Shown: piece after piece, positions 56,826 to 64,000 of the stretch
Position numbering within the stretch: position 1 is the stretch's first letter
How the letters are laid out: each line of letters opens with the position of its first letter
Origin: Microbacterium kunmingense
Lineage (GTDB): Bacteria; Actinomycetota; Actinomycetes; Actinomycetales; Microbacteriaceae
Assembly: GCF_023155745.1 (NCBI RefSeq)
Contig: NZ_JAKNUS010000004.1
Coordinates: forward strand, 186,001 to 250,000
Reading direction: 5' to 3'
DNA: 64,000 bases
Notes under the pieces: generated by a model
What the model saw: the letters and a program-made list of their open reading frames with translations, nothing else
Database searches by the model: none
What the model was told of the DNA's origin: nothing
Position numbers and translations under genes: made by a program

Positions 56826-59252
56826 CTAGCCGCAGCTGCGGCTGTCGTAGGGTGCCGACACGAGCGTCGAGACGGGCTGCCCGTCGACGGTCGCACTCGC
56901 GGTCACGTCCACATCGCCGGATGCGATGCTCGCGGTCCGTGTCGTGTAGGCGTGGGTGGCCGACTTGCCGGGGGCGACGGAGGCGAACGTCTTGGTGCCG
57001 TACTCCGACACCGCCGCGACCTGGACCGCGACGTCGTCGTTGTTGGTGACCTTGACGGTGACCTGCACCTTGCCGGCGGCGCAGCGGGTCGCCGCCTCGG
57101 CCGTCACGTCGAGCGACGGCTGCGCCGCACCCTCGGTGAAGGCCCAGGTGTCGAGCTCGAAGAGGTCGCCACTGGCACCGGTGTAGGTGAAGTAGACGTC
57201 CTTCGTGCCGGTGGCACCCTCGAGGTCGGCGCTCAGCTCGGTCCACTCCCCGATCTCGCCGGTGACCGGGATGGTCCCCAGCACCGCACCGGTGGCGCTG
57301 CCGTCGCGCACTTCGATCGCGCCGCCCTCCTGGAGCGGCTTGACCTTGACCGTCACCGAGGCGGCGCCGGTCTCGCCGAAGGCCACCGACGACAGACCCG
57401 TCCAGTCGCCGTTGTCGATGTCGCGCACCACGAGGTTCGGCGCGGTGTCGCCGAACTCCGCCGAGCCGCCGTCGATCTTCGCCGTGGCGATTCCCTTGGT
57501 CCAGCCGAGCGTCTCGGCCTCGAAGGTGCGGAACGGGTCGAAGTCGCGCACCTGCTCGACGCCGGCGTAGTCACCCACGACCTGCTGGATGGTGCCGTCC
57601 TCGTTGAACGTCAGCTCCTGGATGTGGGGGCTGCGGTAGCCCTGCGTGGTGTTGCCGTTGATGCGCTTGTTGAGCGTGGGGGCGTGGTAGGTGAAGTAGT
57701 ACTTGCCCTCGTACTCGAACACCGACTGGTGGTTGTTGCCACCGGTCCCGGCACCGAAGAACTGCGACTGGTTCGGGAACAGCACACCGGCGTAGGTCTC
57801 CTTCGGGAACGACATGGGGTCGTCCGAGATCATGTAGCCGATCTGACCGCCGCCGGGGTAGCCCGGCAGCGGCGTCTGGTTGCCACCGAAGTCGTTGCCA
57901 CCGAAGTGCGACGAGTAGGAGAGGTAGTACTTGCCCTCGCGCTTGAACACCTGTGCGGCCTCGAACGCCACGGGGGCGTCCACGACGGCTGCCGTGCCCT
58001 GCGTGTTGACCATGTCATCGGCCAGCTCGATCACGCGGATGTTCTTCGGGTTGTTGAACCGCTCCGCGGCCGGGAAGCTCGTCGAGGCCGGTCCCCCACC
58101 GAAGTAGAGGTACGCCTGCCCGTCGTCGTCCACGAGCGGCGCCGGGTCGAACAGCCAGCTGACGCCCTGGGCACCCGGAGTGCTGCTGTTGATCAGCGTG
58201 CTCGACCGCTCGCTGACCCACGGCCCGAGGGGCGAGTCACCGGTGATGACGTTGCTCGATCCGCCGCCGTTGGCGTAGTAGAGGAAGAACTTCTCCTCGC
58301 CGTCGACGACCTTCTTCTCCATGCCCGGCGCCCACGAGTTGTTCGTGAACGGCGCGATGCCCTGCGAGCCTGCGACGGGGATCTCGCCGTGATCGACCCA
58401 GTTGACCATGTCGGTCGTGGAGATCAGGGTGATCTGGTTGATGTCGCCGTAGTTGATGCCGGGCGACACCCCGGTCGAGGGGTTGGGCGCGTAGCCCTGG
58501 GTGTCGTTGGTCATGTACATGTACACGCGGCCGTCGTGGACGAATCCGTAGCCGTCGGCGCCGAACTTGTGACCGATGAGCGGGTTGTGCTCGCCGGGCA
58601 GCTTGCCGACGACCTCGATCGTCTTGGACGGAGCGGGCGGCGGCGGGGGCGGCGGAGCGCCGACCAGCGAGACGTCGTCGACCGTGAAGTCCATGAGGTG
58701 CAGGTTCGGGTCGCTCTGCGGGGAGGCGTTGTAGGGCGTCTCGATGAACAGACGGGTCGTGGTGACGTTCTGGCCCGCCGGGATGGTGAAGGTGGCGTTG
58801 ATGTACCCCCACTCCCCACGCGCCGGGGTGACGCTGCCGAGGTTGGTGTAGGTGAATCCGCCGTAGTGCATCGTCGCGAAGAACTGCTTCGTTGCAGGGC
58901 TGTTGGGGTTGTCGTACTTCACCCGGGCCGTCACGGTGTAGGTCTGGCCGGCTCGGAGCTTGCCGGACAGGTCCTGCATCGGACCCGAGCCGGTCGTCTG
59001 GCGCGCGGAGGCGCGGAGACCGTTGGACCCTGAGAACGCATCGTTGACGATGGTCAGAGTTGCACCGTCGGTGGCGTTGCCGTTGTTGGCGAACCACCCC
59101 TCGGTACCGTTCTCGAACCCTCCGTTGACGATGAGCTCCTCTTCGGCCGCGTACACCGGGCTGGTGACAGCGATACTCGCTGCCATCAGGATGCCGGCGG
59201 CGGCCATGGCGGCGATCCGGAACCGGGATCGCTTCGAGGCGCGCTCGTGCAA
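56826..59252 (-). CDS. Secreted GH43 arabinoxylan-type glycosidase with CBMs
   Basis: 808 residues from a TTG at 59252, fixed by AAGGAG eight bases upstream. Signal peptide (about 1-36, PVYAAEEE), CBM4/9-like module (37-185), Pro-rich linker, GH43 five-bladed propeller (about 205-500) with NPLIGHKFGADGYGFV and FEAAQVFKREGKYY (base and acid), CBM6-like module (about 520-650), and a C-terminal domain of about 95 residues (AATRCAAGKVQVT) shared with the next gene. It resembles XynD-type arabinoxylan arabinofuranohydrolases. A LacI-regulated xylan role is inferred. Confidence 0.85.
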   Translation of the reverse strand: MHERASKRSRFRIAAMAAAGILMAASIAVTSPVYAAEEELIVNGGFENGTEGWFANNGNATDGATLTIVNDAFSGSNGLRASARQTTGSGPMQDLSGKLRAGQTYTVTARVKYDNPNSPATKQFFATMHYGGFTYTNLGSVTPARGEWGYINATFTIPAGQNVTTTRLFIETPYNASPQSDPNLHLMDFTVDDVSLVGAPPPPPPPAPSKTIEVVGKLPGEHNPLIGHKFGADGYGFVHDGRVYMYMTNDTQGYAPNPSTGVSPGINYGDINQITLISTTDMVNWVDHGEIPVAGSQGIAPFTNNSWAPGMEKKVVDGEEKFFLYYANGGGSSNVITGDSPLGPWVSERSSTLINSSTPGAQGVSWLFDPAPLVDDDGQAYLYFGGGPASTSFPAAERFNNPKNIRVIELADDMVNTQGTAAVVDAPVAFEAAQVFKREGKYYLSYSSHFGGNDFGGNQTPLPGYPGGGQIGYMISDDPMSFPKETYAGVLFPNQSQFFGAGTGGNNHQSVFEYEGKYYFTYHAPTLNKRINGNTTQGYRSPHIQELTFNEDGTIQQVVGDYAGVEQVRDFDPFRTFEAETLGWTKGIATAKIDGGSAEFGDTAPNLVVRDIDNGDWTGLSSVAFGETGAASVTVKVKPLQEGGAIEVRDGSATGAVLGTIPVTGEIGEWTELSADLEGATGTKDVYFTYTGASGDLFELDTWAFTEGAAQPSLDVTAEAATRCAAGKVQVTVKVTNNDDVAVQVAAVSEYGTKTFASVAPGKSATHAYTTRTASIASGDVDVTASATVDGQPVSTLVSAPYDSRSCG

Positions 59253-59283
59253 GAGATATCTCCTTGTTGTGTTTCGGATGACG

Positions 59284-59312
59284 GTGTTCAGTTGTCGGTC
59301 GTGTTCAGTTGT
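59284..59312. repeat. Direct repeats GTGTTCAGTTGT, 17 bp apart
   Basis: Two exact 12-bp copies at 59284-59295 and 59301-59312 in the gap upstream of the first GH43 start. Possible regulator site. Confidence 0.55.
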
Positions 59313-59338
59313 GGGGGCACATCGGGCGCCGGTCGGCC

Positions 59339-62296
59339 TCAGCCGCACGAGCGCGCGGCGTAGGCGGCGGTCATCGTCTTGGCGACCGGTTCTCCGTCGA
59401 TCTCAGCCGTCGCCGTCACCGTCAGTTCGCCGGCGTCGATCGCGGCCTGCCGGGTGGTGAAGGCGTGGGTCGCGGACTTCCCGGGGGCCACGGCGGCGAA
59501 GGTCTTGGTGCCGAACGGCGAGGCCACGACCGCCTGGACGGGCACGTCGTTCGGATTCGACACGAGCGCGGTCACCTGCACCTTCCCGGCCGCACACCGG
59601 GTCGCGGCGGTGAGATCAATCTCGACGCTGGGCGCTGACCGGATGACACCGAGTCGGGCGAGCTCGAGGCTCAGGGCTCGCTCGGGGGCGTCGATCTGGT
59701 TCTGCGTGCCCACCGGTCCGGTGGCCGCAGCCTCCGCCCACGCGAGGGCCGACTGCATGGCCTGCCAGTCCGCGGCCGGATAGTCGGCGGCGTCGAGGGT
59801 CGCGGCGTGGGCGATCGCGGCGTCGAGCGCCGTGGTGTCCAGCGGCAGGTTCTGGGCCGACCGCACGTCGCTGAGCAGGAAGTGATCGATGTCCACGTAG
59901 CCGCCGGTGGCCTGGGTCGCGTAGCTGAACAGCCCGACCCGGTGCCCCATGAAGTGGGTCAGCGCACCGTCGAGGGTGAGGGGGCCGACCCGGTTGCCCA
60001 GCTGCGTCCAGCTGAGTCCGTCGAGGCTGTACGAGAAGGTGGTCCACAGCTGCCCGGAGGGGTTGGCGAAGTCCAGATCGGCCTTCAGGTGCACCTGCGT
60101 CGCATCACCGAGGACCGCCGTCGTCCCGGGGACGAACGTCTCGACCGCGTCCTGGTCGATGGTCGCGGTGAACGGCGTCGTGCGGTTCACCACGCCCACG
60201 GTGTTGACCCCGTCGACGCGCTTGACGCCGACGTAGGAGAAGTTGCGGCCGAAGGCCGCCAGCCCCGCGACATCCCCGTCCTTCATCGCCGAGATGTCCA
60301 TCGAGATCTCCGCCGACTGGCTCGGACCGAAGGTGCGCTGCGACAGCGTGTTGCGCGCCTCCTCGAGGTAGGTCGCCTCATCGTCGCCCGCGAGCTTGTA
60401 GTGACGGGTGTCACCGGTGACGACCTTGCCGTTGGTCAGGCGCAGCCAGCCGTCGCGGTCGGTGAGCGACCAGTAGCGGTTGTCGGGCGCGTGGTTCCAC
60501 TGCCACTGCAGTGCCAGCCGCGAGCCGTTCGGGGCGATCTCGTCGGGGTGCGGCGACTCCTGCGTGAGCGGACGACCCGTGACCGAGACGTCGTCCACAA
60601 CGAAGTCCATGAGGTGCTGCGAGGGGTTCGCCTGCGGGTTCTGCGTGTAGGGCGTCTCGACGAAGATCCGGGCGGTGTCGACGTTCTGGTTCGCCGGCAC
60701 GGTGAACGATCCGGTGATGGTCGCCCACTGCCCGCGCTGCGCGGTCACGGTGGCGAGGTTGGTGAACGTGCCGGCGCCGTAGCGGGCCGTGACGAAGAAC
60801 TGCTTCGTCGCCGGGGCGAGCGGGTCGGTGTAGCGCACCTTCGCGGTGACGTCGTAGGTGACCCCGCGCTGCAGCTTCCCGGATATGTCCTGCGCAGGCC
60901 CCGACCCGGTGGTCTGGCGTGCGGTGACCTGTACGGCCCCCGCCCCGGTGGCGGCGTCGGACGACGCGGTGAGGGTGGCGGTGTCGTTGACGATCCACCC
61001 GGTGGTGCCGTTCTCGAAGCCGCCGTTCTGCACCAGCTCCACCCCGAGAAGCGTCTCGTCGACGTTCGGTCCCGGCGGAATGGTCCAGTCCTCGTCCATG
61101 TACGCCCGCTCCGGCGCGTCATTGGCGAAGTCGTCCGACGCGACGACCGACTTCAGCCGCTCCAGCCGCTCCTCTTCGGGGCTGAGCGCGATCGGCTTCT
61201 CGAACGCTCCCCCGACGGGCACGCTGCCGTTGTTGCCGAAGACCGGCCACCCGTCCTCACCCCAGGTCGCGGGGATGAGCGCGGGGATACGGCCGATGGG
61301 GAACGTGTCGCGGAAGAACATGCCCCAGTAGTCGGTGCCGCCATCCTCCCGAGCGATCGGGACGAGGCTCCCCTGTGCGAAGCCGTTGGAGTTGAGAACG
61401 CCCTTGGCCTCGTACGGGTTCGTCCCGTCCGCCGTGGCGTAGCGTCCGAGCAGTTCGTCGGACCGGAAGAGGACGACCTGCCGCCCCTGCCCGGACGGCC
61501 AGGTGATGATGACGATGTAGTACGTGCCGTCGATGTACGTGACCTGCGCACCCTCGAACAGGCCCCCCACCGGGGCGTTCGGGTAGTCGGCGGGACGGAT
61601 GATCTGCGGGTACTCCGCGAGGACGGTCGAGAAGTCGGCGCTGTACTTCACGGCGCTGGTGGAGCCCGAGCCGTAGAAGATGTAGGGCGTCCCGTCGACG
61701 TCGAAGAAGAGCGAGGGGTCGTGGTACGAGCGTCCGAGCGAGATGCGATCCCACGAGCCGTCGTCGATGTCGTCGGTGGTGTAAAGGTACGACCCGCCGA
61801 GGTTGTTGGTGTTGAACGCGACGTACCAGAGCCCGTCGTGGTAGCGCAGCGACGAGGCCCACTGGCCCTGGCCGTACGAGGTCTGGCCATTTCGCAGCGA
61901 GAAGTCGTCGCCGATGTTCGCCCGGTCGAAGACGTAGTTGACGATCTCCCAGTTCACGAGGTCGTACGACTTCATGATCGGAGCCCCGGGGCTCAGGTGC
62001 ATGGTCGTGCTGATCATGTAGTAGAGGTCGCGGCCCTCGTCATTCTCGGCGGCGGGAATGCGCTCCACCGAGACATCCGGCACATCGGAGTTCAGCAGGG
62101 GCACGCGATATGTCCCGTCGCCGTTGTCGGTGGAGGTGTACGACGACTCCGGATTCCACTCCTCGGCGGCCGCGGCCGCGTGTCCGATCGGCAGCATGCC
62201 CGCTCCCATCACTGCGCCGGCGGCGATGACGGCCAGCAGCCGTCGCCGCGGACGGCGCGTCGAATCCACCGTCGGGGTCACCCTGTCACGCGTCAT
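59339..62296 (-). CDS. Secreted GH43 xylosidase/arabinofuranosidase, multidomain
   Basis: 985 residues: signal peptide (about 1-42), GH43 propeller (about 50-385) with NSDVPDVSVERI (base), HDPSLFFDVDGTPYIFYG and LFEGAQVTYIDGTYY (acid), a CBM4/9-like module (about 415-570), a beta-sandwich DUF1349/GH43-C2-like domain (about 575-780), a helical FIVAR-like segment (about 800-870), and the same 95-residue C-terminal domain as the previous protein. ATG at 62296 with AAGGAG. Two LacI-type palindromes lie upstream. It likely trims xylan side chains or ends outside the cell. Confidence 0.83.
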   Translation of the reverse strand: MTRDRVTPTVDSTRRPRRRLLAVIAAGAVMGAGMLPIGHAAAAAEEWNPESSYTSTDNGDGTYRVPLLNSDVPDVSVERIPAAENDEGRDLYYMISTTMHLSPGAPIMKSYDLVNWEIVNYVFDRANIGDDFSLRNGQTSYGQGQWASSLRYHDGLWYVAFNTNNLGGSYLYTTDDIDDGSWDRISLGRSYHDPSLFFDVDGTPYIFYGSGSTSAVKYSADFSTVLAEYPQIIRPADYPNAPVGGLFEGAQVTYIDGTYYIVIITWPSGQGRQVVLFRSDELLGRYATADGTNPYEAKGVLNSNGFAQGSLVPIAREDGGTDYWGMFFRDTFPIGRIPALIPATWGEDGWPVFGNNGSVPVGGAFEKPIALSPEEERLERLKSVVASDDFANDAPERAYMDEDWTIPPGPNVDETLLGVELVQNGGFENGTTGWIVNDTATLTASSDAATGAGAVQVTARQTTGSGPAQDISGKLQRGVTYDVTAKVRYTDPLAPATKQFFVTARYGAGTFTNLATVTAQRGQWATITGSFTVPANQNVDTARIFVETPYTQNPQANPSQHLMDFVVDDVSVTGRPLTQESPHPDEIAPNGSRLALQWQWNHAPDNRYWSLTDRDGWLRLTNGKVVTGDTRHYKLAGDDEATYLEEARNTLSQRTFGPSQSAEISMDISAMKDGDVAGLAAFGRNFSYVGVKRVDGVNTVGVVNRTTPFTATIDQDAVETFVPGTTAVLGDATQVHLKADLDFANPSGQLWTTFSYSLDGLSWTQLGNRVGPLTLDGALTHFMGHRVGLFSYATQATGGYVDIDHFLLSDVRSAQNLPLDTTALDAAIAHAATLDAADYPAADWQAMQSALAWAEAAATGPVGTQNQIDAPERALSLELARLGVIRSAPSVEIDLTAATRCAAGKVQVTALVSNPNDVPVQAVVASPFGTKTFAAVAPGKSATHAFTTRQAAIDAGELTVTATAEIDGEPVAKTMTAAYAARSCG

Positions 62297-62351
62297 TTCA
62301 GCTCCTTCGCTGGCGGCGACGTCGGGGTCACCGCTGCACACAACGTCTACT

Positions 62352-62385
62352 GTGAGCGGTAACGCATTAAGAAGTTAGCGCTCAC
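62352..62385. promoter_or_regulatory. Operator-like palindrome upstream of the GH43 pair
   Basis: GTGAGCGGTAAC (62352-62363) and GTTAGCGCTCAC (62374-62385) are inverted arms with one mismatch and a 10-bp centre. About 56 bases upstream of the GH43 start at 62296. Confidence 0.6.
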
Positions 62386-62485
62386 CTTATGGATGATCAA
62401 GGGTTGTCTCGGTCGGTCCGGACGAGAGGGCGCGGCATCCGCTGTCGGCTGTGAAGACGGCTGCCGCTCCTGGGGAGTGCTTAAG

Positions 62486-62499
62486 TGTTACCGTTAACA
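62486..62499. promoter_or_regulatory. Palindrome TGTTACCGTTAACA (LacI-type operator)
   Basis: Inverted TGTTA/TAACA around CCGT, the same pattern as the xylA site at 37216-37229. Lies between the GH43 start and the lacI stop. Confidence 0.6.
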
Positions 62500-62527
62500 G
62501 AACGCGAAAGCAAGAGTTTTCGCGAGG

Positions 62528-63532
62528 TCAGCGCGACGGGGGCGCGGTCGACTCACGGACCACCAGCCGCGTCGCCAACTCGATGCGCGGCCGCTCGAGA
62601 CGCGGGTGGGCGACGAGCTCGAGCACGGTCTTGGTCGCCTGCGCCGCCATCTCGCGCAGCGGCTGGCGGACGGTCGTCAGGCGCGGCCGGACGTAGCCGG
62701 CGAGGGTCAGGTCGTCGAACCCGACGACGGAGAGCTCCCCGGGCACGGCGACCCCTGCGGCGGCCGCGGCGTCGAGCACCCCGACGGCCTGCATGTCGCT
62801 GCCGGCGAAGATGGCCGTCGGGGGCTCGTCCGCGGCCAGCAGGGATCGCGCCTCGCGCTCGCCCGACTCCGCGGAGAAGTCTCCGAACCGCACCCAGTCC
62901 TCACGCACCGTCCTCCCCGCCGACGTCATCGCGGCACGGAAGCCGTCGACGCGCGCGATGGCGGGAAGCGAGGTCGCCGGGCCGGTGACGGCCGCGATCC
63001 GATGGTGGCCGAGACCCAGCAGGTGGCGGGCTGCCTCGAGCCCACCCGACCAGTTCGCCGCCGACACCGCGGGGACATCGGGGGTGGGATCGCCGGCGGG
63101 ATCGATGAGGACGAACGGGATGCCGCGGGCGCGCAGTCGCGCACGCGACGCCTCCGGCACGGCGTCCACGAGCACGACGACCGCGATCGCGTTGCGCCGA
63201 AGAGCCTCGTCGACCCATCCGGGATCGGCCCCCTCGCGGTCGTCGTTGACGACGAGCGAGAGGCCGTGGCATGCGCGCGCGGCCGCGTCGTGGATGCCGG
63301 AGACGATCCCCGACACCCAGTCACCGGCGAGATTGGGGACCACGACCTGGAGATACCCGGTGCCGACCGGGGCGAGCCGGCGCCGGTAGCCGCTCCGGTC
63401 GAGGTGGTCCTCGACGAGAGCCCGGGTCTGGGGCGAGACGTCGCTGCCGCCGTTGAGCACTTTGGAGATCGTCGTCACAGACACGCCGGTGCGCTGCGCG
63501 ACGTCGCGAAGGGTCACCCTGCGCTCGACCAT
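62528..63532 (-). CDS. LacI-family regulator, paralogue of the xyl regulator
   Basis: 334 residues. HTH RVTLRDVAQRTGVSVTTISKVLNGG, effector domain with VVGFDDLTLAGYVRPRLTTV. Strong similarity to the 37312 regulator extends through the effector domain (for example GIPFVLIDPAGDPTPDVPAV against GIPFVIVDPSGDPAADVPAV), so the two may read the same kind of sugar. GGGGAGGA precedes the ATG at 63532. It lies upstream of the GH43 pair on the same strand and probably controls it. Confidence 0.87.
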   Translation of the reverse strand: MVERRVTLRDVAQRTGVSVTTISKVLNGGSDVSPQTRALVEDHLDRSGYRRRLAPVGTGYLQVVVPNLAGDWVSGIVSGIHDAAARACHGLSLVVNDDREGADPGWVDEALRRNAIAVVVLVDAVPEASRARLRARGIPFVLIDPAGDPTPDVPAVSAANWSGGLEAARHLLGLGHHRIAAVTGPATSLPAIARVDGFRAAMTSAGRTVREDWVRFGDFSAESGEREARSLLAADEPPTAIFAGSDMQAVGVLDAAAAAGVAVPGELSVVGFDDLTLAGYVRPRLTTVRQPLREMAAQATKTVLELVAHPRLERPRIELATRLVVRESTAPPSR

Positions 63533-63571
63533 TGAGAATCCTCCCCGCGTCACGAACGCTTGCGGAATATA

Positions 63572-63579
63572 CAACGTTG
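63572..63579. promoter_or_regulatory. Palindrome CAACGTTG upstream of the lacI-type gene
   Basis: Perfect 8-bp palindrome (TACAACGTTGCA context) between TTGCAA and TATATT on the minus strand, about 40 bases before the start; possible autoregulatory site. Confidence 0.4.
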
Positions 63580-63653
63580 CAACAGAGGCGGCGCGCAACG
63601 CGCCATGTGATGTGCCGGACGCGCGGGTGGTCTAGCATGTGCCGGGTCCGACC

Positions 63654-64000
63654 ATGAGCGCATCCACCACCTCCGACGCCCCGTCCCCCGAGCGCGCACC
63701 CCGTCCGCGGCGGCGGCACTCCATCGCGGAGAAGATCGGGGCGATCGGGCAGAACCGGGCTGCGGCCCTGCTGCTTCTCATCGCCACGGTCGTGGCCGTC
63801 GTCTGGGCGAATGTGGCGCACGGAGCCTACGAGGCGTTCTGGGAGATGGAGCTGACGGTCGGGCTCGGCGACATCCGACTCGACTTCACCCTCCATGCGC
63901 TCGTGAACGACGCCCTGATGGCGATCTTCTTCTTCACCGTGGGCCTCGAAGTGCGGCGCGAGTTCGCCATCGGTGAGCTCACCAGCTGGTCTCGCGCACT
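63654..64000 (+). CDS. nhaA: Na+/H+ antiporter NhaA, 3' end outside window
   Basis: First 115 residues of NhaA: a basic N-terminal segment, EKIGAIGQNRAAALLLLIATVVAVVWAN (helix 1) and LVNDALMAIFFFTVGLEVRREF, the NhaA signature. It exchanges internal Na+ for external H+ to control pH and salt. ATG at 63654; TAGCAT at 63633-63638 is a likely -10 giving a short leader. The gene continues past the window. Confidence 0.93.
   Translation, partial: MSASTTSDAPSPERAPRPRRRHSIAEKIGAIGQNRAAALLLLIATVVAVVWANVAHGAYEAFWEMELTVGLGDIRLDFTLHALVNDALMAIFFFTVGLEVRREFAIGELTSWSRA

Noticed and set aside
59807..62362. 851-residue forward ORF opposite the second GH43 gene
   Set aside because: Antisense shadow; Val/Arg/Asp-rich with no signal or domain.

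Overview
The window is very GC-rich, with dense codon-biased genes on both strands, frequent 4-bp start/stop overlaps and many apparent leaderless promoters. The protein families (DUF4916 NUDIX, paired small proteins of a Microbacteriaceae-type family, Lhr next to Nei, bxl-type xylo-oligosaccharide uptake genes) point to an actinobacterium of the Microbacteriaceae, most like Microbacterium. No rRNA, tRNA, CRISPR array, transposase or phage gene was seen, so this reads as ordinary chromosome with accessory blocks.

1-3.2 kb: a minus-strand fatty-acid or short-chain oxidoreductase operon (two SDRs and an enoyl-CoA hydratase) behind a large palindrome, then a TerC-family membrane protein under a yybP-ykoY (Mn2+) riboswitch. 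3.3-8.1 kb: an APH-type kinase plus SRPBCC protein, a four-unit 73-bp tandem repeat array, and a thiamine/HMP ECF transporter under a TPP riboswitch. 8.1-16 kb: a DD-carboxypeptidase-like protein, DnaJ and HTH proteins, a second TerC with its own yybP-ykoY riboswitch, an AlbA_2 membrane protein, a NUDIX protein and an esterase. 16-24.6 kb: an ABC-F protein behind a candidate leader peptide, the Lhr helicase with the Nei glycosylase, and small proteins.

24.8-30.2 kb: a compact minus-strand module (ECF-type sigma factor, 156-aa protein, intracellular subtilase with a PYGSTN repeat linker, TPR-CHAT protease). This is the most interesting unit: two proteases of different clans and a sigma factor in one transcription unit suggest a proteolytic signalling or defence pathway. 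30.3-34.5 kb: a GATase, a cation/proton antiporter, a coiled-coil protein and a small alarmone synthetase.

34.6-49.7 kb: a xylan/xylose utilisation locus with xylB-xylA, a LacI regulator, a secreted GH10 xylanase with a wall-anchor-like tail, a ROK regulator, a second LacI regulator and a bxlEFGA-like operon (ABC importer plus GH3 glycosidase). The inferred flow is: xylan is cut outside, oligomers are imported, the GH3 enzyme hydrolyses them, and XylA/XylB send xylose to the pentose phosphate pathway. 56.8-63.5 kb adds two secreted multidomain GH43 enzymes (arabinoxylan debranching or xylosidase) and a third LacI regulator, and shares operator-like palindromes with xylA. Between these lie paired DUF-type proteins, an SDR, a PncC/CinA-like amidase, a glycosyltransferase and a WxL/DUF916-like surface protein cluster. 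The window ends inside nhaA.

At about 18 starts a -10-like hexamer (mostly TAnnnT) lies 6-7 bases before the start codon, so leaderless mRNAs are probably common here; this was used to choose starts. Two families of dispersed palindromic repeats are each present twice.
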